A stretch of DNA of 64,000 bases from positions 36,566-100,565 of the forward strand of contig JAECUM010001753.1 of NCBI GenBank assembly GCA_016617855.1, read 5' to 3'. Source of the DNA: Megalonaias nervosa. Taxonomy: Eukaryota; Mollusca; Bivalvia; Unionida; Unionidae. The notes below the pieces were generated by a model, which searched no databases, had not been told where the DNA came from, and worked only from the letters and a program-made list of their open reading frames with translations. Of this stretch, positions 50,140 through 63,258 are shown piece by piece. Position numbers and translations under genes: made by a program. Every line of letters starts with the position of its first letter. Position 1 is the stretch's first letter.

Positions 50140-51265
50140 TAAATACAAGAGAGATTAATATAGATTGTCTTTCAACACCTGTGAGATTTATATAGATTGC
50201 CTACCTCTGAGATTTAAACAGTATCTTTAACTGTGAAGTTTATACAGATTGCTTTTCAAGACCTATAAGATTTATATCGATTGCCTTTATGTGAGTGTAT
50301 TTATAGACCTGTGATATTATAAAAATTGCCTTTAAGACCTGTGAGATTTATATAGACTGTCTTTAAAGACCTGTTAGACTTATGTTGAGTTCCTTTAAAG
50401 ACCTGTGAGATTTATATAGAATGCTTTTAAAGAACTGTGATATTTACGTGGATTACCTTTAAAGACATGTGAGGTTCATGTGAGAGTGCCTTTATAGACC
50501 TTTGCTGATTCATAATATATCAAGATATTATATTATTGTCAATAATATATCTAGATATTATATATATGCATTTTATTCTAACGTGCATTATACAAAATAA
50601 AAATATTAATAAAACTGTTTATCTCTATTTATTCATAAACGTGTATAGACCTTTGAGATTTATGTAAATTGTCTTTAAAGGCCTGTGAGATTTATATAGA
50701 TTGCCCTTAATGACCTGTGAGGTTAACGTGAGAGTGCCTTTAAAAATCTGTGAGGTTCATGTGAATGTGCCGTTAAAGAACTGTGAGGTTCATGTGAGAG
50801 TGCCTTTATAGACCTTTGAGATTTATGTAAATTGGCTTTAAAGACCTGTGAGATTTATATAGATTGCTTTTAAAGAACTGTGATATTTACATGGATTACC
50901 TTTAAAGACCTGTGAGGTTCATGTGAGAGTGCCTTTATAGACCTTTGAGATTTATGTAAATTGTCTTTAAAGACCTGTGAGATTTATATAGATTGCCTCT
51001 AAAGTCCCGTGAGATTTATATAGAATGCTTTTAAAGAACTGTGATATTTACATGGATTACCTTTAAAGACCTGTGAGGTTCATGTGAGAGTGCTTTTACA
51101 GACCTTTGAGATTTATGTAAATTGTCTTTAAAGACCTGTGAGATTTACATAGATTGACTCTAAAGACCCGTGAGATTTATATGAATTGCCTTTAATGGCC
51201 TGTGACGTTTATGTCGGGTGCCTTTAAAGATCCGTAAGATATACACGGAGTGGTATTTTAAAGAT
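50140..51265. repeat. Minisatellite, unit about 32 bp, with an AT-rich interruption
   Basis: About 30 units built on TTTAAAGACCTGTGAGATTT followed by ATATAGATTGCC. An AT-rich block at about 50505-50645 containing inverted ATATATC/GATATAT-type words interrupts it. Unit variants (GAGGTTCATGTGAGAGTGCC; GATATTTACATGGATTACC) recur in the same order, so groups of several units were duplicated together. Confidence 0.9.
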
Positions 51266-52030
51266 CTAAGACGACTTATTTTGCACTCAACAAGGAGTGT
51301 TGGCTAAAAGGACTGATCATCCTGGTCTTCATTTTGAGTTTCATTATATGCCGTTAATAGCCGACTGCGTGATCTATGTGATCGACATGGCCTATAATTA
51401 TGAGCCCACAAATGTCAACTTCGAACGCCTCCGGAAATAGCTATCATATAGGATCGATAAGTTGTGCATTTCAAACGAAATATTTTGCGGACAACCTGTA
51501 TCGATTCATTAGCACTGGACAGGAAGTTTAATAAAAGCCGTCTGCGGTAAATTAGGGTACAATAAACGAAACATTATATGTTGTATATAACTAAAGGATA
51601 TAAGCAAGTGTGATGTCGAAAAGTCTTTTTTAGATATGACGTCATATTATTGGTCAGCCTTATTTTACTGTAAATTCATTGTATTAAAACTGCATTAAGT
51701 GTCCCGATCTATAACTGATGGCTTCTGAAACTATTGTCTCGCTTAGAAACCCACTTACCAAATAGTGACTATAGGTTGCTGTATCGTTTCTTGAATCAGT
51801 CTCAAATATCATTTTTGAATATTGTACTTTCTTTTGAAGGAAATTGTTCGAGGTGAATTAGAAGTCTACTTTTACATGACTTTTGATATGCAGAGTACTT
51901 ATTTGATAGTATCAGAAACGGTCGATAATTTCTTTTAGAGGGAATCAATCCGACATATACGAATCTGTCGAAGTACAAAATATCACTGGCGATAGTCTAA
52001 GAGTAGTTCCAATTGGCAGAAATGTAACTG
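51266..52030. other. Non-coding DNA
   Basis: No supported feature. Confidence 0.5.
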
Positions 52031-52077
52031 TATGTATGTATGTATGTATGTATGTATGTATGTATGTATGTATGTAT
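52031..52077. repeat. (TATG)n microsatellite
   Basis: 47 bp of perfect tetranucleotide repeats. Confidence 0.95.
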
Positions 52078-52550
52078 AGGTCTTAACGGTACATCAGCAT
52101 CATGTATCACCATGATGTTTTATAAATGAGTTCACATAAAAGAAAGCAAAAATGCCACTGATCGCTGTTCACCCTTACAAATTATTCATAGGTCGGGTTT
52201 TTTTGTTCTGTATGACAGCGGAACGATATTACGTCACCTTTAAGAATTGTTCTATATGATGTATCACATCCTCCAGTGATTGATTTGATGTTCAGAAGTT
52301 TATGTCTGGAGTGTTCCTTCCACTTGCTTTGTCATGTATACAGACTATGCTGATGTAGATCATATTTGAAGTCACCATATGTATGCGTCGAGTCAGTAAT
52401 TTCTGACAGCAAGACAACTTTGGATGCTGTATATTCTGCGTTATTTATTATACAAATTTGATTAGGCAGCCAACATTTCCTAATAATATTTTCCAGATTG
52501 CTTAAAGCAAATTATGCTCCTGCAAGATCTGGAATGATCCTAACTCTTAG

Positions 52551-52800
52551 TTACATGCTAGGATTTGTAAGGCTTTCGGGGTGGAAAGGGAATCTGAAAT
52601 GATAATGAAATTTGTTTGGTTCTTTTTGAGAGGTCCTGATGCAGTAGAAAGATTCTAGTATTTCTGCAATGCCTGTTAAATAAATAGAGGATTTATATTG
52701 TAACTTGCTTGATACGGTACAGATGAGTGCTACAACGGCAGCTGCGATCATGTCTTCAGGGCTTATGACCATAATAAAAGGGTCCGATTGTGTTCAAATT
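52551..52800 (-). other. Possible cyclin-fold-like exon relic (weak)
   Basis: On the minus strand SPEDMIAAAVVALI is followed by LTGIAEILESFY about 15 residues later. It recalls the cyclin/TFIIB-fold pattern (S-P-x-x-I-A-A-A-A-I-Y-L-A ... E-I-A-x-x-x-x-V). An acceptor-like CTCTCTTTTTCAG lies upstream (about 52802-52814), but a stop falls between it and this frame, and the upstream part continues in another frame. The resemblance is short and may be chance. Confidence 0.2.
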
Positions 52801-55800
52801 TACTCTGAAAAAGAGAGAACTGTTTGAAGACATACTTTGAATTGGTAAAGAGCAATTTGTTTGCTTGCTTGCAGTATTTAGTGAGGTTGAAGTAACAACC
52901 CCGGTGATGATTTGGGAATACAGTATACGTTTTGATAGTAGCGAAGTCGTATTCTTAAAGGGGGAATGAACTTTGGTTTTCTGGTTGTACATGCTTTGGT
53001 TTTGGGCCCAAAGAGATGACAAACGATAGTTTATTATAGCATTATAAAAAGCCAGTTTCGTTTGTTTAATTTACTTCAAGATAAAGGCTACGCAAACAGT
53101 AAGTTCTAAATTCTTCCAGACAAGTCTAAATCCTCGAATATGTATCGGATCATGAAGTATAAAGGTAAGATTTGCGACCTGATTCCTATGCAGTCGATTC
53201 ATAATTAAATATAGAGCTGACTAGATTCCTGTGTCAACAGAGTAAGACTTATCATTCTGGTCATCAGTCTTTATTTACCATGACTATTATTAAACTAGTG
53301 CGCTTTAACATATGTCGTGTGGTCTTTGATATCCGAAAGGAAATTTAGCTTACAGTCAAGAATAAAGTCCTAGAATTTTATCTCGTCTACAACATGGATA
53401 AGAGAATTGTATAGTCAAAGATTTAGGGCATTTTAAGTTTTATGTAATATAAATAAGTACGTAGAGTTTTAGATTTGCAAAATTTGAACCCTTTTTCTTC
53501 TGATCGTTTCAAAAATCTATTTAAGCACAACTCTAGTTGCCATTCACCATATGCATATATTTTGATTTATAGCAAATAAAAGTCATGGGTTTTAAACTGA
53601 GCAGTCGCTTCCTCGATTAATTATTTTAATACTGACAGTGAAAAGTGTGACTAAAATATCCGGCCCTGATGTATGCCCATATCCTGAGTACTTACCGTTT
53701 TACGCAGAGGGAAATTCATTATTACTTTATCTTAAATGAATGAAATTGGCTCTAAACCATCTAATCCCGAATATAGCGTTGCATTTAGGCTTAAATAGCA
53801 AACACTGGAAATAAAAAAAAAACCCTGTAAATAGCCAACCCTGTAAATTAAAACACCCTATAAATAGCAAATATGCGAATTCATCCTCATTTAGAAGCAA
53901 CGGAATTCAATCAATTCAATAAGAAAAAGGTGCATATTCCCAAATTATCAGTATTGCTATTAAAACTCACAAAGTTCAAAACGTTCGCAGTCACATATCT
54001 CGAATTTCAGGGCAAATTCTGTGCAGTCTTGTTCAACAGATAGGGACAAGGTGGTACGGGCTCCAAATAGATACGGTTTGGGAACAAAAGACTAGAATTT
54101 TACCACGGAAATTATAGCACCATATAGCAACCTCAAGAGAAACAAACTTCATTATATTTTGGATTCCCTTCCAATACTGAAAACTGCGAATATCCTTTTA
54201 TTAAATAACGCAGTTGTAGCCCAGATCTTATAGACACCTGATTGGCATATACATTCTTGAGTAAATATTTCCTACCGTGGGCTGTATAGGCACATTCATA
54301 TTAAGGGTAATGAAATGACACATAAAACAGCCAAAGCAACCATGCGGTCACTCGTTTCTAAATGTAGGTAATAACTTAAAATATAATGCAGATCAGCATC
54401 TTTTCTATTATCCGAAAAAGTAATCTTATTTTATTCTTTGATAAAATATGTTCTCATCCAATAAAGTTTAAATTCCTTTCGTCATTTGCATTATCCATGA
54501 ATATTACGCAAACTTTTCAGCATACGAATAGATGAGAATAGTAAAAGTATATTCGTCCCTATCGTTCTATTGGGAAATTGGTTAACCTTCTTGAACATGC
54601 TACGTCACATTGGTTTCCTTTGCTTCTTTTAGCTATTTTAACAAGGTTCTACAATTGTTTGCATTATGGTCAAAATATGCATTACGGTCAAAATCACAGA
54701 AAGGAATGGGAAAGAAAACAAATGCTTCATGTACTATGCTAAAACGCTCTTTACGGAACGTCACTATAATATTAGCTCTTAAAGCACGTGTGATTCTTTT
54801 AGAATGCTAAACAAAGATTTTGCTTATTTACTAGATTCAGTGTGTATGATTCACGGTACTAATGATATGGAAATATGGGAACCAATCTGGAAGTGGGTGA
54901 AGATAAAATAAAGCATATATGGGATTGGATTGCCACAATGGTTGATAATGAAAGTTAGCTTTTAGTAAAAAGAATCTTTTGTTAGGTTATCATATTTGTA
55001 GCTCAAAAATATAGAGACATTGTTTTATTTATGGAATTTCAGTCCTTTAACAGACTTGAGCTTGGAGCGTGCATTACTGAAATTATCACCTGATTCTTTG
55101 GTAGGGAATTGAAAGCGCATGTTTCAAACACACGTAGATCCACCTATGGTTAACTGTACACAGACGCTATCATTCAGGATGCATATATACTGATACATAA
55201 AGGTTAGATCATGAGCACATATTTAGAGTTACTGAATTTTTAATATAATGGCATTGGCATAAATTTACTATGGGAACTGAATTAGTACCATGAGTCCTCT
55301 TGTGGTTTCTCATGAATGACTGGTTCCTGGAGTTTAATTTTCTAACTTGTCGGAGGGCGCTGGGGCAGATAAACGGAAAAGATAAGTAGCAGTCCTGATC
55401 CGAAATAATGCAACAAGAAATTACATGCAGATTCAATCTTCTTTGTGATATGGACTGACTATCAAGCATCCGGCTCAGGAGAAAATGAAGCTCTATCTCC
55501 ATGCCAATTTGTTCAATTAGCACATTTATCTCACTTATGATATCATGCATCATACCCTGTTGCAAAAGAACGTAAATCAAAATTAGATGGCTGGAATGTT
55601 TTGTTTTCTAAGAACATGGAATATCATATCTCTTAAATTCAACTAATGTCAACTACAGGATAATAAGTGTGCACATTAAAGCTTCTCGAGTTCTCAAAAG
55701 AACCAATGAAAGGATGTGTTTTTAATGCTCAGATGCGACTGGCGATAGCAAGGATTGTTGTTAAGTCTCCTTCTTGAAAACACAGTTCGAAAACAAGATT

Positions 55801-57476
55801 GTTATATAGGGTATCACCAATCGAATTTTCATTTTATTCTGACCAACATTAGCAGTACAAAATTTATCTTGGAACAAATAAGGCGTACCCCCAAAAAGTG
55901 GAAAGCAGGCAACTGATAAGAAAAGACTAAGTGACTAAATACCTTTTATCGGAAGACTAGGTATCTGTTTTAATTATACTTTTTAATTTGTATGTATAGC
56001 ATTGTTGTGATTGATAAAGTTCTTTTGTCCCGCCCACTCAGTGATACAAGCGCTGGCAGTGACAACAATCGTTGGCAGTGAGAGTAACTTACATAGCTGA
56101 TCATCATTCATCTATACAGCGTAGTGTACTTCATCGAGTAACTCACATGAAAATTACAACCACAAAAGGAACAAAGTAAACAAAGAAATTAATCAAAGTC
56201 AGCTAGTATTATATACACCTACAGTTTAAAAAGAAGACACTCAAAATTCTGTTTTATAACCGTGGTGTTTTTCGTAAGATCTCTAATTATGTGGGGTGTA
56301 TCGTGCCAGATTAAGAACGAACACAGTCAATTACTGACACTTTTCATTTTGCCTTCTCGTGCATTAATCTGATGCTAACATTATTCAATTTATATCACTC
56401 TGTGTATGTCATAAAATTTCAAACTCAGTTTTACTCATTGCTGCATCGCCAAAACAATTAAAACCTTTCCAACGGATAATTACAAGTCTTCTTGGCGTCG
56501 AAGTGTTATAGGTCACTGTAAGCTGAAGTAAATGTGAATCTCAACCTAAGATTAATGATGAATGTAATGTAATAAATATAGAAATAGTTTCGAAAAAAAA
56601 AACATAAGAGTAATATTGATCACTGGATGGTTTGCAAACTTAAAACAAACTATAAACATGCCGATGTATCAGCCTGCTCCACTGATATAATGGACAATAT
56701 CACGATTAAAGATTTGGTATTACATACATTTCCTCTGACAATATATTGAAATTATATCAAGGGCTTTTTGCTTTAATGGCAACGATATGTATGGATACTG
56801 CATCTAATATTGCAGTTCTCTTATTGCAAATCATTGTTGAAGAGTTTTCTGGTTGACATTAGAGGAGTAGCGAGTCTTTCATTTTCTTTATTGCACATAA
56901 CCAACATCAGCTTGTAAATTCACAGCTTGCGTGTTTGATCAGGAGCAAACCTGTCCGAATGTTAAACACGTATTACTAATTAGTATCATGCTTCAATATT
57001 TATATGTTTTATAGAAGATATAAATAAACTTGTGTCAAGAAACGTGTCTTGTCAATATTTTTTTCCTAACCGCACGGAGTCTTGTTTAATTACATATTAA
57101 AATAAGTACAGCTATTAAAAAATCAACCAATAAACATTGCTGGGAAACATTTATTCGTTCATACTTGAATCTTTGGATCCATTTATATACGTTCGCCTCA
57201 ATACAAATTATATGATCAATAAAAACAATTAAAATTCAAGTATGGACATCTGTTTTCATTACAGAAATTGAAATGTCAGCTATAATTAAAAATACGAAAC
57301 AACATTCGGGTGCTTAATGTTGAAGACTGGATTGTTCTCATACAGAAAGCTCGCTTCAGCTTTAAAGTGTGAAGTCAAATACCCACCAAGCGAACAATAA
57401 GTCTTATTTATTTCATCCAAAAGGGCAATGACAACAAACCATTAGTTGTAAGAATGGCTCAAGATAAAATCTTTAA

Positions 57477-57479
<3 letters not shown>
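52801..57479. other. Long non-coding stretch
   Basis: About 4.7 kb with no supported gene or array. The longest frame is 123 aa on minus at 55209-55580. It follows an acceptor-like TTCTTTTGCAACAG and has no recognisable domain. Confidence 0.45.
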
Positions 57480-57513
<34 letters not shown>

Positions 57514-57561
57514 ATCACTCATTGTCATAAGAAATATAGTTAATCAAGTATCGTTTATTTT

Positions 57562-57602
<41 letters not shown>
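57480..57602. repeat. (GA)n and (CT)n microsatellites forming an inverted repeat
   Basis: (AG)15 followed by GACA (57481-57514) and TGTC followed by (CT)n (57561-57600) are perfect reverse complements over about 34 bp, with a 46-bp spacer. The matching non-repeat bases GACA/TGTC indicate that the two runs came from one inverted duplication, not from two independent expansions. Confidence 0.9.
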
Positions 57603-57603
<1 letters not shown>

Positions 57604-58361
57604 TGCTAATAATTACCCCAAGAAAATAAAGTCAATAGGGGAGTTTTCAACAAGCTTCCTGCTTTTTACTGAGTTCCTATATAAATTATAATTGATATTT
57701 ATGATGCATGCAAATGTCTGCTGGAAATCTGTGACTGAAACATTTCAAAATGCTTCTGTGTTCTAAGCGCAAGTCATTTCAAGTCACGTTTCACTGGCTG
57801 TGTACGGGAGTCATAAGAAACTATTCATGTTTCCTACTTGTTGTTTTTTTTCTTCTTAGAGAACCAACAATAAAACGACACTTCTGTTTACTCATTCTAA
57901 TTACCTGTTTATTATACAGATCATACAATTTTACCTTTCCCCACAGTTGGCGAAGACACTTTTACTACGATAGTCCAGTAGAGAATTCTTTTCATATTTG
58001 CTCTCTTCTTTCAACTCAGAAACACTCTCTAATCACTGAAGCAACTCATAATATACTAACGAATGCTTATTGCATTATAATTTTATTTCCAGACCCGACA
58101 TAATAATACCTCCCAGGGATGGTTTCTCTTAAGTTCATTCCATGTTGCGTGTTTTGTTCAATAACCAACAGAAGAATGGCATAGTTTTGAAATACCTTAA
58201 ACATGACTTCTAGGACCCTACAACTTAGAATGTTTGATTCCCATAACGTACCTATTATAACAAAATCGGCTGGATATTAGCCATGGTACCAACATGAGTT
58301 CTAAACTTAAATGTGAGCGAGAAAAACATTGACATTAAAATAAAACATTGGGTAAGTCAGC
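57603..58361. other. Non-coding DNA
   Basis: A 117-aa frame at 57750-58103 is Leu/Phe/Ser-rich without a motif; not supported as a gene. Confidence 0.5.
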
Positions 58362-58369
58362 CATGGTTG

Positions 58370-58504
58370 CAAGCCCGGCCCTAGGGCAAGGCGAACGAGG
58401 CAACTGCCTTGGGCCCCGTACTTCTCCGCAATGCATTTTTTTGCATGGGGCCCCGCGCTCATCGCCTGCTGCCTTGTGCCCCGCACATCTTAGTGCCGGG
58501 CCTG
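58370..58504. mobile_element. 135-bp GC-rich hAT-type MITE
   Basis: The ends are CAAGCCCGGCCCTAG and, inverted, CAGGCCCGGCACTAA, which gives an imperfect TIR of about 15 bp with the CA...TG/CTG outline of hAT elements. The flanking octamers CATGGTTG (58362-58369) and CAGTGTTG (58505-58512) agree at 6 of 8 positions, a decayed 8-bp duplication. The interior is strongly GC-rich and self-complementary (TTGGGCCCCG and GGGGCCCCG). It has no coding capacity. The base composition stands out sharply from the AT-rich surroundings. Confidence 0.7.
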
Positions 58505-58512
58505 CAGTGTTG

Positions 58513-59596
58513 CAGTGAGCTGACAATGTGTCACGTATGTCTAACATCTATGCTAAAAACATTTACACCTATTATCCTCTCAATATGTGGAATTTTAATA
58601 TATCAGTATTGAAACGCACATGATAAATAAACTCCTCACCAAATTTGCATTTGATCATATATATTGTCTATAAGTATGGAAAAGCAATGGGATTCGACCC
58701 CGATTTTTCACAACTTTTCAAGGATCCTTTCCATTCCAAGTAATACAAACATTAAAAATACCATTGCTGTTTAAGACACATAATTTGATTCGCATGCATA
58801 AAATGTAATTTTGTAAATTAACAACACCCTCTCCGAACCCAGCCCCCTCCCCCAAAAATGTACATGTCTGAAGAATGCAATGCGGAACGAACCGAAATGG
58901 AAAGAAAGTTTATGCTACTTAGTCTTAAGTCTTTTGTAACAGTATTGGAAACTATTAAGGTAATAAGACAAACTAACACCTCAATTTAAATCAACATGAT
59001 AAAATTTCGGTCTATGGAGGAAGGAGCAGAAGAAATATCACCAAATCAATGTTGTTACAATATTTAGACATATCGGGAATTTATGAACAATAATCAGGCG
59101 TTTGAGATTATAAAAAGATATATTACAATTTGTATTAGAGGCATAACATATTATTGGAGTAATCTAGCTTTGGCAGAAGAAGTTCTTCCATGAAGTTTTA
59201 AATTCAAAATGACTGATGTAAATCCAATGACCCAAGGTTGTTATTCTGTTTCCTTTTTCATTATGATTCAATATATGTATAACATGGAATGAAAATATAT
59301 TTATAACAACGTTAAGATATTTCTTAGCATATTCTTCTTATTTTGATAAAGAACTAGCGAAATGTATCTTCATGAGTTTGATTGATTATAAAACCGTAGC
59401 GGCCAAGAATTCGCCAAAACTACAACAATGCAACTCCGGCCCTGAAGAGTAGAGGAAACAATGCCTTTTCGCACTTACAATGTAGTAGAAACTATGGTGG
59501 AATTTTTGTTGTCATCGACTGTGATGACAGCATTTCGGGATGATGTACCACAACAATGATTATTGCATACGTATGTATGCAATATCATTTACAGTC
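58513..59596. other. Non-coding DNA
   Basis: AT-rich with no supported feature. Confidence 0.5.
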
Positions 59597-59604
59597 GTCT
59601 AGGC

Positions 59605-62218
59605 ACATCATCATCATCAATCTTTTAACCCAAGAGGTCGTTGGGGCACCAAAGTGTACTTTGCAACCAATTCTCTCCATCTTTCCCTGTTCTCTACTGC
59701 CCTTTGGGAGTCTCCAAATCCCGTGCATGTCCACTCCTTAATGTTGTGTTCCCACCTCTTTTTCTGTCTGCCTCTTCTTCTGCACCCTTGCACTGTGCTT
59801 GCAAGATTGTTTTGGCCAGTCCAGATGATCTTGAAACATGACCGTACCACTTCAGTTTGCGCTTTTTTACAGTAGTCAAGAGGTCTTCATAGGATCCGAT
59901 GGCTCGTTGGATCCTGTTGTGAACTTCTTCGTTGGCTACATGGCCAATGTATGAGATGCCCAAGATCTTGCGGTAGCACCTCATTTCGGAGGTTTGAATC
60001 CTTATTTGTAGATCCGATGTGAGCGTCCATGTTTCACAAGCATACAGAAAGACGGATATGACAATCGAGAGCATCAGCCTTATTTTGGAATCAAAAGCAT
60101 GTTGGTATCTTTCCATATTGGTCTCAACCATGTTATTGCTGCTGTTGTCTGGGCAATCCTGCATGGTAGTTCTGGTTTGGAGTCCGCATCTATGATAATA
60201 GATCCCAAGTACTTGAAGCTTTTGACTCTTTCCAGCTTCTGTCCACTGACCTTTATTTCTGCACTGATGCCATTGGTGTTGTTTGTCATCAGTTTGGTTT
60301 TTTCGGTACTGATCTCCATACCGTATGCTGTGGAGTTTGTGTCGAGGCGCTCAATCAAGTCAGCCAGTTCTTTTTCATCTCCTGCTAAACCATCAATATC
60401 ATCTGCGAAGCGAAGGTTGGTGATTTTTATTCCTCCGAAGCTGACAGTGCCATTGTGGTCATGCAAGGCATCTTCCATGATCCTTTCCAGGAAAATGTTG
60501 AAGCGTGTAGGTGACAGTATACATCCCTGTCTGACGCCAACTGCTGTTCGAAACCAATCTCCTCTGCTGCCATTGATGAGGACAGCACTGGTGGCTTTGT
60601 CATAGAGGTGCTCAACAACCTGCACCAGGTCTGAGCTGATATTGTACTTCCTCATAGTTGCCCATAAGGCTGCATGCCATACCCTATCAAAGGCCTTTTT
60701 GAAATCTATAAAGACGTGGTATAGATTCTGCTGATGCTGAAGTCTGAAATTGAAGAGTTGTTTTGTGGTGCTCCTTCCTGCTTGGAAATCTGCCTGCTCT
60801 TCAACAATAGCTTTCTCTGCTTAAGGCTTTAGTCTGTTGAGAATTATGTGCAGCATGACTTTGCTCGGGTGACTGATCAAACTGATGGTTGTTTAGTTTT
60901 GGCATAGCTGTAGGTTTCCATTCTTGGGGAGCACGATGACCAAGGATTGAGTCCATGTGGTGGGCCATTCTCCTGTCTGCCATATCTTGTTGCAGATTGT
61001 TGTTAGGAATGTGACTATCTCTTCTCCTACTGCTTGACTGAGCTCTGCTGGCATGTTGTCAATGCCGGCTGACTTTCCTTTCTTTAGTGACCTAACTGCA
61101 ATTTATACTTCTTCATGAAGAATGGGGTTGTCATCAATTTCTTCTGCCTGAGAGTAATTTAGTACTGCTGGATCTCCATGGGTCTTATGATTGTGCAATT
61201 CTGAGCAGTATTCTGTCCATCACTTGCGGATCTCTTGATCTTCTGTGAGGCAGTTTCCTGATTTGTCTTGGATGGTGGTAGTTTTCCCTTGTTTATGGGT
61301 TGTGAGATCTTTCACCAGTTGATATACCATTTTGCTATCATTTCTATTCAGACTGTCTTCGATTTTGCAGCACTGTCTTTCTATCCATGATTCTGTTTTT
61401 CATGCTTTTCCTGATAATGTTGGTTATCTCTGTATTTTCTATCTCCTTCATGATCTCTTTGTCCCTTTTCAGTTCTCTTCTTTTGTCGCATAGTTCAAGG
61501 ACATATGTTGTGACCTAAGGTTTCTTTGTTCGACAATATTTGCCAATGATCTCGCTAGCTGTGCTAGTCACAGCTGTGTTGAATGTGGTTGTTAAGGACT
61601 CGAAGTCGGTGTCTTGGCTGTCCAGGGTTATCAAAGGTGCAAATTTACCACCTATCATTGCTTGGAAGGCTGTTTTTTTTTTTCAAGTTCAAATCTGATT
61701 CTTGGTTGGTTAGGCTTTTTGACCATTTTCAGGTGGAGGCGAAACGTTGTCATTAATAACTCATGGTCACTTCCAATATCTGCTCCTGGAAAACGTCGTG
61801 TTCTGGCGATATTCAGTCCTGTGCAGAATCGTTTTTATATCAGTCTGGTTGTGATGTTGTCCATCTGGATTGTGCCAGGTCCATCTTCTAGATGCTTTGT
61901 GAGGGCCAAATGTGCTGGCTAGCACAAGATTGTTTTAGGCAGCAAACTCCAAGAGCCTTAGTCCTCTTTCATTTGTTCCTGCATTGCAGAAGGGTCCACA
62001 GGTGCTTTGCCAGTTTGCCTGTGAACCAACTCCCGTATTTGCATTCCAGTCTCCTTGTACAAACAGAATGTCCTTCTTGGGTGAGTTAATAATGACATCT
62101 TGCACTTGGTTATAAAACTTCTCCAGTTCATTGTCATCGTAGTTAGATGTGGGTGCATAAGCCTGTATGATTGTGCTGTTGAAGGGAGTCGCCTTCAGGC
62201 GGATGGTACAGGCGGATG
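59605..62218 (-). mobile_element. RTE-type LINE, 2.6 kb, 5'-truncated in the endonuclease
   Basis: A non-LTR retrotransposon of the RTE (BovB-like) clade on the minus strand. Exact 8-bp repeats GTCTAGGC at 59597-59604 and 62219-62226 delimit the insertion. Its 5' end falls inside the AP-like endonuclease domain, so only the second part of that domain is present, followed by the whole reverse transcriptase and C-terminal region. The 3' UTR is almost absent: the reading frame ends LGLKD and its stop TGA is the first unit of the (TGA)n tail (59605-59619). The fragment at 24113-24598 is a second copy in opposite orientation. Confidence 0.95.
59617..62210 (-). pseudogene. Degenerate RTE endonuclease-reverse transcriptase
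   Basis: Endonuclease blocks: IIQAYAPTSNYDDNELEKFY near 62110-62170 and FVQGDWNAN near 62038-62065, the catalytic GDxN region. Reverse-transcriptase blocks: VRQGCILSPTRFNIFLERIM near 60480-60540, and FADD at 60398-60409 in place of the more usual YADD, as is common in RTE. C-terminal blocks: FLYACETWTL near 60030-60050, KRKLKWYGHVSRSSGLAKTI near 59810-59870 and RRRGRQKKRWE near 59750-59780. The frame changes at least near 60110-60160 and near 59830-59850, and there are stops around 60820 and 61500, so the protein is not produced. Single-base losses predominate. Confidence 0.9.
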
Positions 62219-62226
62219 GTCTAGGC

Positions 62227-63156
62227 TAAATGGTAGCGACATGATGTAAACTAAAAGTAAACATTCTAAAAATGTAAAAATGAAGAATTTCATACAAATG
62301 TTTGGATTATAAAATCTTCCAAATAAATATAAACTTAAAAAATAACCAGACAGAATATAAAAAATTAGTCTCTATTTCCAGACTTTTCTTAGGATTAGTT
62401 CAGAGATCATGAAATCACGAAACGGTGTAAACTTTATGAAGAAGTGTACAGTTAAAGCGTTTCTCATTTTAAAACAAAACTCAAAACTCCGGTCATTTTT
62501 TCCTTCACTGATTGAGAAATTCAAACTGCAATATCGCATTGCACAAATCATAGACACAGAATTTTGATGCATAATTTTGCTGTTATAGATGTTTGCTTGA
62601 GAGGATTCTATTGGTTTTCTGAAAGCATGTTATATTAGTGAACATTGTAGTATTTAATAAATATATAAACCATTCTCGTGAGGGAATTCCTATAATTGTA
62701 ACAGTGAATCTTACTCCCATTCATCCGGGTTTCATTTGATCGTGACAATATAGGAATTAGCAACTTAGTGTTATACTGAGATTGAATTTTCGATTAAAAT
62801 GCCTGCACATACATCTGTGTCAAATCAAAAATAAAATAAACTAAACCAAAAAAACAACAAAAAGTAACAGATATATTGAAAGCGATATGATATACTCTTA
62901 GATATTTTGATATACAGTGGTCATCACATACAACTCGGACATTGATTTATTTTGTTTTACGTTTATGTATTGTATGTAGAATAATATATAAAAACTGATG
63001 ATATATGTAAATGTTCGTGCTACAACTGTTTATTAAAATGGATAAATAAGAAATGAAATTCATAAAAATTGAAGAAATGAAATATAATTTTTCTGTAAAA
63101 TTCTAAAGAGTGTTCTTAAATGAGCTTTTGTCTTTACTGAAAGGCGGTATGAATGT
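62227..63156. other. Non-coding DNA
   Basis: AT-rich with no supported feature. Confidence 0.5.
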
Positions 63157-63258
63157 GCATTTGTAGGTCTTACAGTGTTCAAAAGCGACTGCATTTGTAG
63201 GTCTTACAGTGTTTAAAAGCGACTGCATTTGTAGGTTTTATAGTGTTTAAAAAGTGCA
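63157..63258. repeat. 34-bp unit repeated three times
   Basis: Units start GCATTTGTAGGTCTTACAGT at 63157, 63191 and 63225, an exact 34-bp spacing, with few differences. Confidence 0.95.

Noticed and set aside
55209..55580. 123-aa minus-strand frame after an acceptor-like site
   Set aside because: I considered a hAT dimerisation-domain relic, but the conserved residues do not line up and it cannot be supported.
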